Counted from the stretch's first letter, positions 49,554 through 58,730 are shown. The stretch: 64,000 nt of DNA from Crystallibacter sulfonylureivorans_A (GCF_047607445.1 NZ_JBLKRT010000020.1:13691-77690); one strand, 5' to 3'. Numbers and translations are program-made. Notes: generated from the sequence alone by a model not told the origin.

Positions 49554-50354
49554 ATGACCGAGCCCTCCGGGCAACCGCTCACCGGAGTACGGGAAGTGAA
49601 ATCCGCCGCCCGCACCATCGACATCCTCGAAGTTCTCGCGGCCCGCGGCAATGCACCCGTCACCATCCGGGAGCTGTGCTCTGTCCTGAACGCCCCGCGG
49701 AGCAGCATCTACGCGCTGCTCCGGACCCTGGTCGAGGCCGGTTGGGTGCGAACTGATCCGTCCCGGACCACCTACAGCATTGGCATTCGCGCCCTGCTGG
49801 CCGGGACCACCTACCTGGATGCGGATCCGCTGCTGAAGGTCATCCGGCCCCAACTCGGCCTGCTCGGTAAACAGGTGGGCGGCACCGTCAACTTCGGCCG
49901 GCTCGACGGCGGCCACATTGTCTACTTGGCCACGTGGGAGGCGCCTGGCCGGGAGCGGACAGTCACAAGGGTGGGCCGCAGATTGCCGGCTCACGCAACC
50001 GCCCTTGGGCAGGCTGCACTGGCCACACTGGACCCTGCCGCCTTACGCGCCCAGCTGCCAGCCGACCTGGCCGCCCTGACCGGCAGGACGATCATCTCGC
50101 ACGCGCTCCTCTCCCGGGAGCTGGCTGCAGTGCGGCGCAGGGGCTACGCAGTAGAACGCGAACAGAACACCTTGGGAATTGCCTGCGTGGCGGTTGCCGT
50201 GGATTGCGGCACAGGCGGCGTCGACGCACTCTCGGTTTCATTGCCGCTCGCGAAACTCACGTCCGGCCAAGAGCGGCTGGTGGCCTCGGCACTGAGGGAA
50301 GCCGCGGCCACCACCGAGGAGATCGTCGGGGGGCTGGCCGGCCTGTTGGGCTGA
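49554..50354 (+). CDS. IclR-family transcriptional regulator
   Basis: A 266-residue regulator. Winged helix: VKSAARTIDILEVLAARG, then IRELCSVLNAPRSSIYALLRTLVEAGWV. The effector domain starts near residue 85 and contains VNFGRLDGGHIVYLATWEAPG, RRLPAHATALGQAALATL and an AVEREQNTLGIACVAVAV strand. AAAGGGG precedes ATG 49554. It lies between the dehydrogenase and the talarate/galactarate dehydratase genes and probably responds to a sugar acid or its breakdown product. Confidence 0.9.
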   Translation: MTEPSGQPLTGVREVKSAARTIDILEVLAARGNAPVTIRELCSVLNAPRSSIYALLRTLVEAGWVRTDPSRTTYSIGIRALLAGTTYLDADPLLKVIRPQLGLLGKQVGGTVNFGRLDGGHIVYLATWEAPGRERTVTRVGRRLPAHATALGQAALATLDPAALRAQLPADLAALTGRTIISHALLSRELAAVRRRGYAVEREQNTLGIACVAVAVDCGTGGVDALSVSLPLAKLTSGQERLVASALREAAATTEEIVGGLAGLLG

Positions 50355-50375
50355 AGCGGCTCCTCAACCTCCTGC

Positions 50376-50407
50376 TACTTGTAGGGCAAGTTACTTACTT
50401 GTAGGAT
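50376..50407 (+). promoter_or_regulatory. Promoter of the galactarate-type dehydratase with TACTTGTAGG direct repeats
   Basis: TACTTGTAGG occurs at 50376-50385 and again at 50396-50405, a 20-bp period. ACTTG-N5-CAAGT (50377-50391) is an inverted repeat within the first. TTGTAG (50379-50384), a 17-base spacer and TAGGAT (50402-50407) form the promoter, so the repeats cover both -35 and -10. The downstream GntR protein is the likely repressor. Confidence 0.6.
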
Positions 50408-50440
50408 GAGTTCATCTGCACATCCCGCGTAAGGATCGCC

Positions 50441-51574
50441 ATGCCCTACACACCCGATGCCATCCGGCACGTCAAGCTCTCTACCGCCACGCTGCCGCTG
50501 GCCACCCCGATTTCCGACGCCAAGGTCTTCACCGGGCGCCAGAAGCCGATGACCGAGGTGGTCTTCCTGTTTGCCGAGATCACCACCGAACAGGGCCATC
50601 AGGGCTTGGGCTTCAGCTACTCCAAGCGCGCCGGCGGACCCGCCCAGTACGCTCACGCCAAGGAAGTCGCCGAGACGATGATCGGCGAGGACCCCAACGA
50701 CATCGCCAAGCTCTACAACAAGCTGCTCTGGGCCGGCGCCTCGGTGGGCCGCTCCGGCGTCGCCACCCAGGCCCTGGCAGCCCTGGACATTGCGCTGTAC
50801 GACCTCAAGGCCAAGCGGGCCGACCTGCCGCTGGCCAAGTTCCTGGGCGCGCACCGGGATTCGGTCCGGACCTACAACACCTCCGGCGGCTTCTTGAACG
50901 CCTCCATCGAGGAGGTCAAGGAGCGCGCCAGCCGCTCGATCGAGGAAGGCATCGGCGGCATCAAGATCAAGGTCGGCCTGCCCGACACTGCGGAGGACCT
51001 GCGCCGTGTTGCAGCTGTTCGAGAGCACATTGGCGACGACGTGCCGCTGATGGTGGATGCCAACCAGCAGTGGGACCGCGCCACCGCCCTGCGCATGGGA
51101 CGCCGCCTGGAGCAGTTCGACCTGGTCTGGATCGAAGAGCCGCTGGACGCCTATGACGCCGAGGGCCACGCCGCCCTTGCAGCCGCTTTGGACACGCCGA
51201 TTGCGACCGGCGAAATGCTGGCCTCGGTCGCCGAGCACGAACGGCTGATCGCCGCCCGGGCCTGCGACATCATCCAGCCCGATGCGCCGCGCGTCGGCGG
51301 CATCACCCAGTTCCTCCGGCTGGCCACACTGGCGGACCAGGCCGGACTGGACCTGGCCCCGCACTTCGCGATGGAGATCCACCTGCACCTGGCCGCCACC
51401 TACCCGCGTGAGCCGTGGGTGGAGCATTTCGACTGGCTCGACCCGCTCTTCAACGAGCGCCTTGAGACCCGCGACGGCCGGATGATCGTTCCGGACCGCC
51501 CCGGCCTCGGCTTCACCTTCAGCGACCAGGCCCGCGCCTGGACCACGGACAGCGTGGAGTTTGGCCGCGCCTAA
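50441..51574 (+). CDS. L-talarate/galactarate dehydratase (enolase superfamily)
   Basis: A 377-residue dehydratase. RTYNTSGGFLNASIEEV, the KxK motif GGIKIKVG, metal ligands in MVDANQQWDR, WIEEPLDAYD and TGEMLAS, QPDAPRVGGI, and the catalytic His in HFAMEIHLHLAA. These match the TalrD/GalrD family described from Salmonella, which removes water from galactarate or L-talarate to give 5-keto-4-deoxyglucarate, the KdgD substrate encoded at 58849. AAGGA precedes ATG 50441. It is followed by a hairpin and a GntR gene. Confidence 0.87.
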   Translation: MPYTPDAIRHVKLSTATLPLATPISDAKVFTGRQKPMTEVVFLFAEITTEQGHQGLGFSYSKRAGGPAQYAHAKEVAETMIGEDPNDIAKLYNKLLWAGASVGRSGVATQALAALDIALYDLKAKRADLPLAKFLGAHRDSVRTYNTSGGFLNASIEEVKERASRSIEEGIGGIKIKVGLPDTAEDLRRVAAVREHIGDDVPLMVDANQQWDRATALRMGRRLEQFDLVWIEEPLDAYDAEGHAALAAALDTPIATGEMLASVAEHERLIAARACDIIQPDAPRVGGITQFLRLATLADQAGLDLAPHFAMEIHLHLAATYPREPWVEHFDWLDPLFNERLETRDGRMIVPDRPGLGFTFSDQARAWTTDSVEFGRA

Positions 51575-51598
51575 CCCGGCCCCGCGCATGGTCCACGT

Positions 51599-51629
51599 AA
51601 CGACGGCGGTGCCCCGCACCGCCGTCGTT
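51599..51629. terminator. 14-bp hairpin after the galactarate-type dehydratase gene
   Basis: AACGACGGCGGTGC (51599-51612) pairs perfectly with 51616-51629 around loop CCC. It lies 25 bases after the stop at 51574, before the GntR gene, with C-run rather than T-run downstream. It uses the same 14-mer as the hpaHI terminator. Confidence 0.65.
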
Positions 51630-51662
51630 CCCCCATTTCTCAGAACGAAGGGTACGGGAGCG

Positions 51663-52358
51663 ATGAAACCGAATCTGACGACAGCCCTGGTCGACGAGTT
51701 GCGCCGGCGGATTGTCGACGGCGAGATCGCCCCGGGCGACAAGCTGCCCAGTGAGAGCACGCTGATCGCCGAGCACGGGGTGAGCCGTACGGTGGTGCGC
51801 GAGGCCATCACGCGGCTGCAGGCCGAGGGGCTGGTGCACACCCGGCGCGGCAGCGGCAGCTTTGCGCTGACCCCGCCGGTGGAGCCGGACGCATCGCGGA
51901 CCACCCGTCCGGTGCGGACCCTGCAGGATCGGCGCGCACTGGTGGAATTCCGCACCGGTGTGGAGAGCGAAGCCGCAGCCTTGGCCGCCGTCCGGCGGAC
52001 CAATCATCAGGTGGCAGCCCTGCGCTCCGCAAACGCCGATTTCTCCCGTTCCGGCTCCAACCCGGCCGCGGCACTGGCCCACGACTTCGAGTTCCACCGG
52101 ACCGTCGCCGAGGCCAGCGGCAATCCCTACCTGCAGGACGCGATTGCGGCGCTCGGTCCGGCCATGATTGCCATGCCCCGCTACCGGCTGGAGACCAGCG
52201 CGGACGAAGGCGAGACCACTCGCCTTGCCGAGGTAGCCGCCGAGCATGCAGCGGTGCTGTCCGCCGTCGAGTCCGGCGATGCGATGGCAGCCGCGGCCGC
52301 AATGCGCGCCCACCTGGTCAACTCTCGGCACCGGCTGGAGCGCGAATCGGGACACTGA
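51663..52358 (+). CDS. GntR-family regulator, FadR/FCD subfamily
   Basis: A 231-residue regulator. The winged helix covers residues about 5-72: LRRRIVDGEIAPGDKLPSESTLIAEHGVSRTVVREAITRLQAEGLVHTRRG (in part). The FCD effector domain has the acidic/His metal-site pattern: EFRTGVESEAAALA, HDFEFHRTVAEASGN and EHAAVLSAVESGDAMAAAAAMRAHL. ATG 51663 has GGGAG upstream. FCD members often sense hydroxy- or dicarboxylic acids; the TACTTGTAGG repeats at 50376 are the likely target. Confidence 0.9.
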   Translation: MKPNLTTALVDELRRRIVDGEIAPGDKLPSESTLIAEHGVSRTVVREAITRLQAEGLVHTRRGSGSFALTPPVEPDASRTTRPVRTLQDRRALVEFRTGVESEAAALAAVRRTNHQVAALRSANADFSRSGSNPAAALAHDFEFHRTVAEASGNPYLQDAIAALGPAMIAMPRYRLETSADEGETTRLAEVAAEHAAVLSAVESGDAMAAAAAMRAHLVNSRHRLERESGH

Positions 52359-52424
52359 CGCGGCCCGAAATCCACGTGCCCATCTGCTGGGCTGGCCCCG
52401 TCCTCCGCACCTAGAAAGGCAGCC

Positions 52425-53918
52425 ATGACAGGATCCGCCGGTTCCCCGGCCGAAGAGTTCGACGTCGTCCTGATTGGGGCGGGCATCATGAGCACCACGT
52501 TCGGCGCCCTGCTCAGCGAACTGGAACCGACGTGGAGCATCGCCCTGCTCGAAGGACTGGATGAAGCCGGGCGGGAAAGTTCCAATGCATGGAACAACGC
52601 CGGCACCGGCCACGCCGGCCTGTGCGAGTTCAACTACACGCCGCGCCGTCCGGATGGCAGCGTGGATCCTGGCAGCGCCATCAGCATCAATGAACAGTTC
52701 CAGGCCTCGCTGCAGTACTGGGCCCATCTAGTGGAAACCGGGCACCTCACGGAACCTGCGAGCTTCATCCGCACAGTGCCACACTTCGGCTTCGCGCGCG
52801 GCGCTGACGGCGTGGACTATCTCCGCGCGCGGCACCGCGCGTTGTCCGGCCACCCGCTGTTTGACGGCACCGTTTACAGCGACGTCCCAGAGCAGCTGGC
52901 CCAGTGGCTTCCGCTGATGTTCGCCGACCGCCAGGCCGGACCAGCTGTTGCGGTCACCCGAAATGCCGGCGGAACGGACGTGAACTACGGGGCCATCGCC
53001 GCCCGGCTGGCCACTGCGCTCTCCGAGAGCGGGTGCATGGTGGGGTTCCGCCACCGGGTGGCCAACCTTTGGCAGGCGGGTCAGCACTGGATGCTCGACG
53101 TCGAGACCCCCTCCGGACGCCGGCGCCTGCGGGCCAAGCACGTGTTCGTCGGTGCCGGCGGCGGGACGCTGCCGCTGCTCCAGAGGGCCGGAATCCCGGA
53201 GATCCGGGGCTACGCCGGCTTCCCCATCAGCGGCCGGTTCCTGCGCACCGACAATCCGGCGCTGGTGGCCCGGCATCGTGCCAAGGTCTACGGGCACGCG
53301 GCGCCCGGGACACCGCCGGTGTCCGTGCCGCACCTGGATCTGCGGATCGTCGGCGGCCGGGAGTATCTGCTGTTCGGCCCGTTCGCGGCTTTTTCGCCAC
53401 GCTTCCTCAAGACTGGCGCTGTGAGCGACCTGCCGCGTTCTGTCACGCCGGGGAACCTGGGTACGTTGCTATCGGCAGCCGGGACCAATGCGTCCCTGGT
53501 CAGCTACTTGGTCCGGCAGATCCTGCAGTCCGTCGACGGGCGACTGGCGGCATTGCGGGAGTTTGTTCCGCAAGCCGACGGGGCCGATTGGGAGTTGTTG
53601 ACTGCGGGCCAACGCGTGCAGACAGTCAAGCGGGTGGGCGGCCACGGGTCGATCACAGGCTTTGGCACGGAAGTTGTTGTCAGCGCGGGCGGCACACTGG
53701 CCGGCCTGCTGGGCGCCTCGCCCGGCGCCTCGGCCTCGGTTTCGATCCTGCTGGAAGTCCTCCGCGCCTGCTTCCCGACGCGTTTCGAGGGCTGGCAGCG
53801 GACATTGCGCGGCTTGATGCCCGCACTGGACGGGCAACGAGCACCCTCGGGCTTCCGATCCAGCGACAGCGAACGGGCGCGCCGCATTTTGGGGTTGGAC
53901 GTCACCGCTGGACGCTGA
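52425..53918 (+). CDS. mqo: Malate:quinone oxidoreductase
   Basis: A 497-residue FAD-dependent, membrane-associated enzyme oxidising malate to oxaloacetate and passing electrons to quinone. FAD motif VVLIGAGIMSTTFGALLSELEP at residues 14-35, SSNAWNNAGTGHAGLCEFNYTP (the Mqo signature), FVGAGGGTLPLLQ and GFPISGRFLR. Length fits the family. AAAGG precedes ATG 52425. Its presence supports entry of 2-oxoglutarate carbon from the hexarate route into the TCA cycle. Confidence 0.93.
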   Translation: MTGSAGSPAEEFDVVLIGAGIMSTTFGALLSELEPTWSIALLEGLDEAGRESSNAWNNAGTGHAGLCEFNYTPRRPDGSVDPGSAISINEQFQASLQYWAHLVETGHLTEPASFIRTVPHFGFARGADGVDYLRARHRALSGHPLFDGTVYSDVPEQLAQWLPLMFADRQAGPAVAVTRNAGGTDVNYGAIAARLATALSESGCMVGFRHRVANLWQAGQHWMLDVETPSGRRRLRAKHVFVGAGGGTLPLLQRAGIPEIRGYAGFPISGRFLRTDNPALVARHRAKVYGHAAPGTPPVSVPHLDLRIVGGREYLLFGPFAAFSPRFLKTGAVSDLPRSVTPGNLGTLLSAAGTNASLVSYLVRQILQSVDGRLAALREFVPQADGADWELLTAGQRVQTVKRVGGHGSITGFGTEVVVSAGGTLAGLLGASPGASASVSILLEVLRACFPTRFEGWQRTLRGLMPALDGQRAPSGFRSSDSERARRILGLDVTAGR

Positions 53919-53963
53919 GCCCGGCGGGGAGCTGAATCCGGACGGGCGCACCGCGGTGAACGC

Positions 53964-54007
53964 CGAAGCGGCAGCTGGCTGGTGCCTGCTGCCGCTTCGC
54001 GTATTTT
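53964..54007 (+). terminator. Intrinsic terminator of mqo
   Basis: CGAAGCGGCAGC (53964-53975) pairs with GCTGCCGCTTCG (53988-53999), a 12-bp stem and 12-base loop, followed by TATTTT (54002-54007). It lies between the converging mqo and usp genes. Confidence 0.75.
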
Positions 54008-54032
54008 CGTGTTGGAATGTCAGCCCGATGGG

Positions 54033-54428
54033 CTAGTCAGCGGCCTTCACTGCCAGCACCGGCCGGTCGGCCTGCAGCAGGATGCGCTGGGCGTGCGACC
54101 CCATGATGAACTTGCCTACCTGGCTGCGCTGGCGCAGGCCGATGACGATCAGGGAGACCTCGCGTTCGCGGGCCAGCTCAAGGATCTCCTCGGCCAAGTC
54201 GTCGCGGTGCGTCGGGCGCAACACTTCGGCAGTCACACCGGCGGCTTCGGCCGCCGACTTCAGCCGCAGGATGTCGTTCTCGGAGGCGACGGTCTTGTCG
54301 ACCAAGGCCCCTTCCCGGGTGGAGTTGACGATCAGCAACTCTTCGCCGCGGAGCTTGGCTTCCGCGATCCCGGCGGACACGGCCGCCTCGCCGACCGGGG
54401 TGGGTACATAACCGACCAGGATGCTCAT
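54033..54428 (-). CDS. Universal stress protein (UspA family), coupled to tctA
   Basis: A 131-residue single-domain Usp. MSILVGYVPTPVGEAAV start, VSLIVIGLRQRSQVGKFIMGSHAQRILLQADRPVLAV end. The usual ATP loop G-2x-G-9x-G(S/T) is represented by GLRQRS...GKFIMGSHA, partly altered. Its ATG overlaps the tctA stop (54425-54428), so it is the last gene of the Tct operon. Usp domains next to transporters often regulate them by nucleotide binding; this is inferred. Confidence 0.88.
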   Translation of the reverse strand: MSILVGYVPTPVGEAAVSAGIAEAKLRGEELLIVNSTREGALVDKTVASENDILRLKSAAEAAGVTAEVLRPTHRDDLAEEILELAREREVSLIVIGLRQRSQVGKFIMGSHAQRILLQADRPVLAVKAAD

Positions 54429-55951
54429 ACGTTCTCCTTAGATGTGGTGGGGGAAGAGGTCAGGGAGTTTTTCCGGCGATCCATGGCTGACTTGACCATT
54501 GGCCAGACGGCGACCAGCACGAAGACCACCAGCAACGTGGCGGAGATCGGCCGCCCCATGAATCCGGCGACGTCGCCTTCGAGCACCAGCAGCGAACGCC
54601 GCAGGCTCGACTCCAGCAGGGCACCCAACACGAAGGCCAGTACCAGCGGCCCCGGCTCGAAGCCGAACTTCTTCATCAGGTAGCCGACGGCGCCAAAGAG
54701 GACCACCAGCAGCACGTCGAACATCGAGTTGCGGATGGTGTAGGCGCCCAGCAGGGTGATCAGGGCGGTAATCGGCGCCAGGATGGCGGCACGCACCCGC
54801 AGGATGCGGACGAACAGACCGACCAGCGGAATGGACATGATCAGCAGCAGGATGTTGCCGATGTACATGGAGTTCACCACGCCCCAGAACAGGTCCGGGT
54901 TGTCGACCATCAGCTGCGGTCCCGGGGTCACGCCCTGGATGAGCAATGCGCCGAAGATGATGGCCATGGTGGCGTTGGCGGGGATGCCCAAGGTCAGCAG
55001 CGGAATGAAGGAGCTGGTGGCCGCGGCGTTGTTGGCGGTCTCCGGGCCGGCAACGCCTTCGACGGCTCCCTTGCCGAAACGCTCCGGGTTCTTGGCGCGC
55101 TTCTTCTCCACCGCGTAGGCAGCGAGCGAGGAGATAGTGGCACCGCCGCCAGGCAGGATGCCCAGGAAGAAGCCCAGCACCGAGCCGCGCCCAATGGCAC
55201 CGGAGGACTGCTTCAGGTCCTTCTTGGACGGCCACACGTTGGCCACGGTTGCCGGTGCCTGGGCCGCGCGGTGGCGTTCTTCCAGGTTATAGAGAATCTC
55301 CCCGACGCCGAACAGGCCCATGGCCACCGGGACGAAGTCGATGCCGTCGGCCAGGCTCAGGTTGCCGAAGGTGAAGCGTTCGGCGCCCGTGAAGACGTCG
55401 CGTCCCACGGTGGCCAGCAGCAGGCCGAATGCGGCCGCAATCAGGGCCTTGATCTTTGCGCCGTTGCTGATGGTGGCCACCAGCAGAATGCCGACCAGCG
55501 CCAGCGCTGCGTACTCCGGAGGCCCGAAGTCGAGGGCAAAGCTGGCCACCAGTGGGGCCAGGAAGGTAAGTCCGATGATGGCCACGGTGCCACCGATGAA
55601 CGAGCCGATGGCTGCAATGCCCAGAGCTGTTCCGGCTTTGCCCTTGCGGGCAAGCTGGTAGCCGTCGAAGACGGTGACCACGGAACTGGCCTCGCCCGGC
55701 AGCCGGAGCAGCACCGAGGTGATGGTGCCGCCATATTGCGCACCATAGAAAATGCCGGCCAGCATGATGATGGCCGTGACGGGCTCGATTCCGTACGTCA
55801 GCGGCAGCAGGATGGCGATGGTCGCCGCGGGGCCGAGGCCCGGCAGGACGCCGATGAGCATGCCGATGACAACGCCCAGCAGGCAGTACAGCAGGTTGGA
55901 GGGCATCAGGACGACGCCGAAGCCGTCGATGACCGGTTGCAGGAAATCCAT
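54425..55951 (-). CDS. tctA: Tripartite tricarboxylate transporter, large membrane subunit TctA
   Basis: A 508-residue protein with ~12 helices. LLYCLLGVVIGMLIGVLPGLGPAATIAILLPLTYGI is the conserved TctA N-terminal signature; IFYGAQYGGTITSVLLRLPGE follows, and the second copy of the glycine-rich loop appears as LGFFLGILPGGGATISSLAAYA. It forms the cation-driven channel of a binding-protein-dependent secondary carrier for di- or tricarboxylates, here probably hexarates. It starts 87 bases after the tctB stop. Confidence 0.95.
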   Translation of the reverse strand: MDFLQPVIDGFGVVLMPSNLLYCLLGVVIGMLIGVLPGLGPAATIAILLPLTYGIEPVTAIIMLAGIFYGAQYGGTITSVLLRLPGEASSVVTVFDGYQLARKGKAGTALGIAAIGSFIGGTVAIIGLTFLAPLVASFALDFGPPEYAALALVGILLVATISNGAKIKALIAAAFGLLLATVGRDVFTGAERFTFGNLSLADGIDFVPVAMGLFGVGEILYNLEERHRAAQAPATVANVWPSKKDLKQSSGAIGRGSVLGFFLGILPGGGATISSLAAYAVEKKRAKNPERFGKGAVEGVAGPETANNAAATSSFIPLLTLGIPANATMAIIFGALLIQGVTPGPQLMVDNPDLFWGVVNSMYIGNILLLIMSIPLVGLFVRILRVRAAILAPITALITLLGAYTIRNSMFDVLLVVLFGAVGYLMKKFGFEPGPLVLAFVLGALLESSLRRSLLVLEGDVAGFMGRPISATLLVVFVLVAVWPMVKSAMDRRKNSLTSSPTTSKENV

Positions 55952-56038
55952 GCGAAGACCTTTGGATCAGTGGTGCAAGGGTGGGTCGAGGGCCCGCCGG
56001 TGGCCGGCAGCGCCGACACCGTGGGAACGCACAGCCCG

Positions 56039-56590
56039 CTAGAACAGGTGGGGAATGGAGGTTCCCAAGGCCAGGATGAAGATGCCGTAGAAGGCTGCGA
56101 CAACCAGCAAGGAGTACAGGATGGCTCCGCGCCAGGTTTCCCCGCCGAGGAACTTCATCCAGATCAAGCAGAGGAGCAAGGCGGGGATCTCGAAGCCGAT
56201 GACCGGCATCAGCCAGACCATCGCCAAAAGGGTCGCGAAACCGATGGCCGCCAGCCAGGACAGTTTGGAGAATTTCTCGCCGTCGTGGCCCCCGCGCCGC
56301 CCAACTATCAGTTGGGCGAGCGCGAGGACGGCGATGATCAGGCTGACCACGAACGGCCACATTCCAGGCCGGGGCTGGGAGGGAGTTCCCAGCCCCAGCC
56401 CGATCGACATGACGAGCCCCGCCACGCCCAGCGCGAGCACCACGAGTGATGATGCGAGGTTGGCAATAGGTCCTGCCGGCGGCGGGGCCTCGGCCTGCCA
56501 TTGGGCGGCCAGTTGCTCCGGCGTCAGGTCGTCGTCGAAGACGTCGACTGACTCACTGCCTTCTGCTGGCGTCTCGCGGTGGGGCGTCAT
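56039..56590 (-). CDS. tctB: Tripartite tricarboxylate transporter, small membrane subunit TctB
   Basis: A 183-residue four-helix protein. GLGTPSQPRPGMWPFVVSLIIAVLALAQLIVG matches the TctB motif (GxxGPGxFP type). The N-terminal ~40 residues are acidic and soluble. It lies between tctC and tctA, as in classical Tct operons. Confidence 0.9.
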   Translation of the reverse strand: MTPHRETPAEGSESVDVFDDDLTPEQLAAQWQAEAPPPAGPIANLASSLVVLALGVAGLVMSIGLGLGTPSQPRPGMWPFVVSLIIAVLALAQLIVGRRGGHDGEKFSKLSWLAAIGFATLLAMVWLMPVIGFEIPALLLCLIWMKFLGGETWRGAILYSLLVVAAFYGIFILALGTSIPHLF

Positions 56591-56638
56591 GGTTAACTCG
56601 ATTCGCTGTGAAGGCGGGTCGGCCTTACGTGGGTATTG

Positions 56639-57640
56639 CTACTCGCCGGCCAGCGAGATGTCGTACTTCTCGGTGAGCTCCTTGTACTTGGCAGCCAAGT
56701 CGTTCCACTGCTGGACGACTTCCTCGCCGGAGATCTCCTTGGGGGTCAGCATGTTCTTCTCGTTGAAGGCCTTGTAGCTGTCTGTTGCCTGGGCGGCCTC
56801 GACGGACGCAACCAGCTTCTCCTTCACGTCCTCCGGCAGCCCCTTCGGCGCAGCCAGGGCGCGGTACTGGGACACCGGGACCTCGTAGCCTTCTTCGATG
56901 GCGGTGGGGACGTCGGGCAGGAAGGTGTTGCGCTCGTCGGAGAAGACGACGATCGGCTTGACGGTGCCGGCATCGATCTGCGGCTTGGCTTCGCCGAGCT
57001 GGATGGTGGCCAGCTGGACCTGGTTGCCCATGACCGCGGTCAGTGCAGGCGAACCCGAATCGAACGGAACCGCAGTGCCCTCGATCTCCGCCTGGGCAAA
57101 CAGAATGGCCTGTGACAGCTGCGAGCCGGTGCCCACGCCGGTGGTGCCGAAGGTCAGCTTCTTGGAACTGTTCTTGATGTCGTCCAGGCTCTCGAAGCCG
57201 GAGTCGGCGCTGGCCACCAACACGTAGTCGTCCTGGGACAGACCCTTGATGACCTCCAGATCGTCCAGCGTGACGGCTTCTTCTTCAGACACTGCCAGCG
57301 GAGTGATAGTGATCAGCGAGGCATTCAGCAGGACGAGATTCTGTCCGTCAGGCTCCATGGCCGCGACTTCCTGGGTTGCGAGGGCGCCGTTGGCACCGGG
57401 CTTGTTCACCACCGGAACAGCGACGCCGAGCTCGTCCGCCATACCTTCGGCCGCGGTGCGCGCGATCAGGTCAGTCGACCCGCCCGGAGCCTGGCCGACG
57501 GTCAGGGTGATCGGACCGGCGGGGAATTCTCCGCCTTCGGAGGCTGCGCCGCCCACGTTGCCGCCGCAAGCGGTCAACGCAAGCGCAGCAGAGGCAGCGG
57601 TCAGACCGAGGACGGTCCGGCGGATGGAGAGTGCTTTCAC
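56639..57640 (-). CDS. tctC: Tripartite tricarboxylate transporter, binding lipoprotein TctC (Bug family)
   Basis: A 333-residue lipoprotein. Signal with lipobox LTAC then GGNVGG; mature domain with TLTVGQAPGGSTDLIAR and VNKPGANGALATQEVAAMEPDGQNLVLLN, the Bug/TctC ligand loops, and AAPKGLPEDVKEKLVASVEAA near the end. GTG 57640 has AAGGAG upstream. The promoter (block B) shares its core with those of kdgD and the GlucD-like gene, which points to a sugar-acid ligand. Confidence 0.93.
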   Translation of the reverse strand: MKALSIRRTVLGLTAASAALALTACGGNVGGAASEGGEFPAGPITLTVGQAPGGSTDLIARTAAEGMADELGVAVPVVNKPGANGALATQEVAAMEPDGQNLVLLNASLITITPLAVSEEEAVTLDDLEVIKGLSQDDYVLVASADSGFESLDDIKNSSKKLTFGTTGVGTGSQLSQAILFAQAEIEGTAVPFDSGSPALTAVMGNQVQLATIQLGEAKPQIDAGTVKPIVVFSDERNTFLPDVPTAIEEGYEVPVSQYRALAAPKGLPEDVKEKLVASVEAAQATDSYKAFNEKNMLTPKEISGEEVVQQWNDLAAKYKELTEKYDISLAGE

Positions 57641-57733
57641 TTCGGGCTCCTTGCTCGATGAACAGCGATGTTCGAACGGTTCTCAGCCGTGACACGGCTC
57701 ATATGAAGCAGGTCACTCGTGGCTCGGTCATCG

Positions 57734-57766
57734 AGCTTAGAAAAAGACTATGATGCATGTCCAAGC
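57734..57766 (-). promoter_or_regulatory. Promoter block B of the tctCBA-usp operon
   Basis: On the minus strand GCTTGGACATGCAT (57753-57766) contains TGGACA (57758-57763); an 18-base spacer leads to TAAGCT (57734-57739). ATGCAC (57773-57778, minus) lies seven bases upstream, giving an ATGCA-N16-TGCAT inverted pair. The region also lies upstream of the divergent LysR gene, which fits LysR binding. Confidence 0.65.
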
Positions 57767-57800
57767 CCATTCGTGCATTGAATGATACTGGAAAGGCATC

Positions 57801-58685
57801 ATGTTCACTCTGGACCAGGCGCGCAGTTTCATCGCGGTCGCCGAAGAACTGCATTTCGGAAGAGCCGCTGAGCGGCTGAGCATGACTCAGCCGCCGCTCA
57901 GCCGGCAGATCCAGAAACTGGAGCGCAGTATTGGCGTGGAACTTCTGGAGCGGGACAACCGCAAGGTAGCGCTGACCGCAGCCGGGCACGCCTTTCTCGC
58001 GGAGGCACGGAAGCTAGTAGTGTCGGCCGACCGGGCGCCCCGAACGGCGCGCCGCATTGCTGCCGGCCGGGCAGGTGAAATACGCATTGGCTTCACGGCC
58101 GCCACCGCTTTCAGCCTGCTGGGCTCTTTGCTCGACGAAATTACGCAAGAGCTGCCCGATGTCGACGTCGTGCTCGAAGAACTGGTGACTGGAGAACAAA
58201 TCCGGGCCATCATGGACGGCGACCTCGATTTGGGCCTGGCCCGTCCGCCCTTTGATACGGACTTATTCGAATCGCATCTCCTGCTCTCGGAGAACCTCAT
58301 GCTGGCTGTTCCCAGCGGACATCCTCTGGACCGGCTCGCCCGACCGCTTGCCATGGCAGACCTGAAGGACGTGCCGCTGATCATGCATTCACCGATCAAG
58401 GCGCGCTATTTCTACGATCTGGTGGTGCGCCAGCTACCGATCGAGCACGGCAACGTGGTTCACACCGTCAGCCAGATCCTCACCATGGTGGCGCTGGTCG
58501 CGGCCGGCCGCGGGGTCGCCTTCGTGCCCGAGTCGGCCCAGCTGTTGGGCGTCGACGGCGTCAGCTACTTGCATCTGCCCGGGCTGGCCCCAGACTCGGT
58601 GGAACTGCACGCCATCTGGGGCCGTAACTCGCACAACCCTGCGCTACGCAGGATGCTGGACACCGTCTGGACCAAAGCCGCATAG
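57801..58685 (+). CDS. LysR-family transcriptional regulator of the Tct/kdgD region
   Basis: A 294-residue LysR regulator. HTH: FIAVAEELHFGRAAERLSMTQPPLSRQIQKLERSIGVELLER. Effector domain opens EIRIGFTAATAFSLLGSLLDEI. It is divergent from tctC and upstream of kdgD, and the two flanking promoters carry blocks B and C, so it probably controls both. It closely resembles the LysR at 38290 in the recognition helix. A GAAAGG site precedes ATG 57801. Confidence 0.92.
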   Translation: MFTLDQARSFIAVAEELHFGRAAERLSMTQPPLSRQIQKLERSIGVELLERDNRKVALTAAGHAFLAEARKLVVSADRAPRTARRIAAGRAGEIRIGFTAATAFSLLGSLLDEITQELPDVDVVLEELVTGEQIRAIMDGDLDLGLARPPFDTDLFESHLLLSENLMLAVPSGHPLDRLARPLAMADLKDVPLIMHSPIKARYFYDLVVRQLPIEHGNVVHTVSQILTMVALVAAGRGVAFVPESAQLLGVDGVSYLHLPGLAPDSVELHAIWGRNSHNPALRRMLDTVWTKAA

Positions 58686-58730
58686 CTGCGCCGGGATCCG
58701 AGACCGCGGTAGAGGCCCCACTGGGTAATA

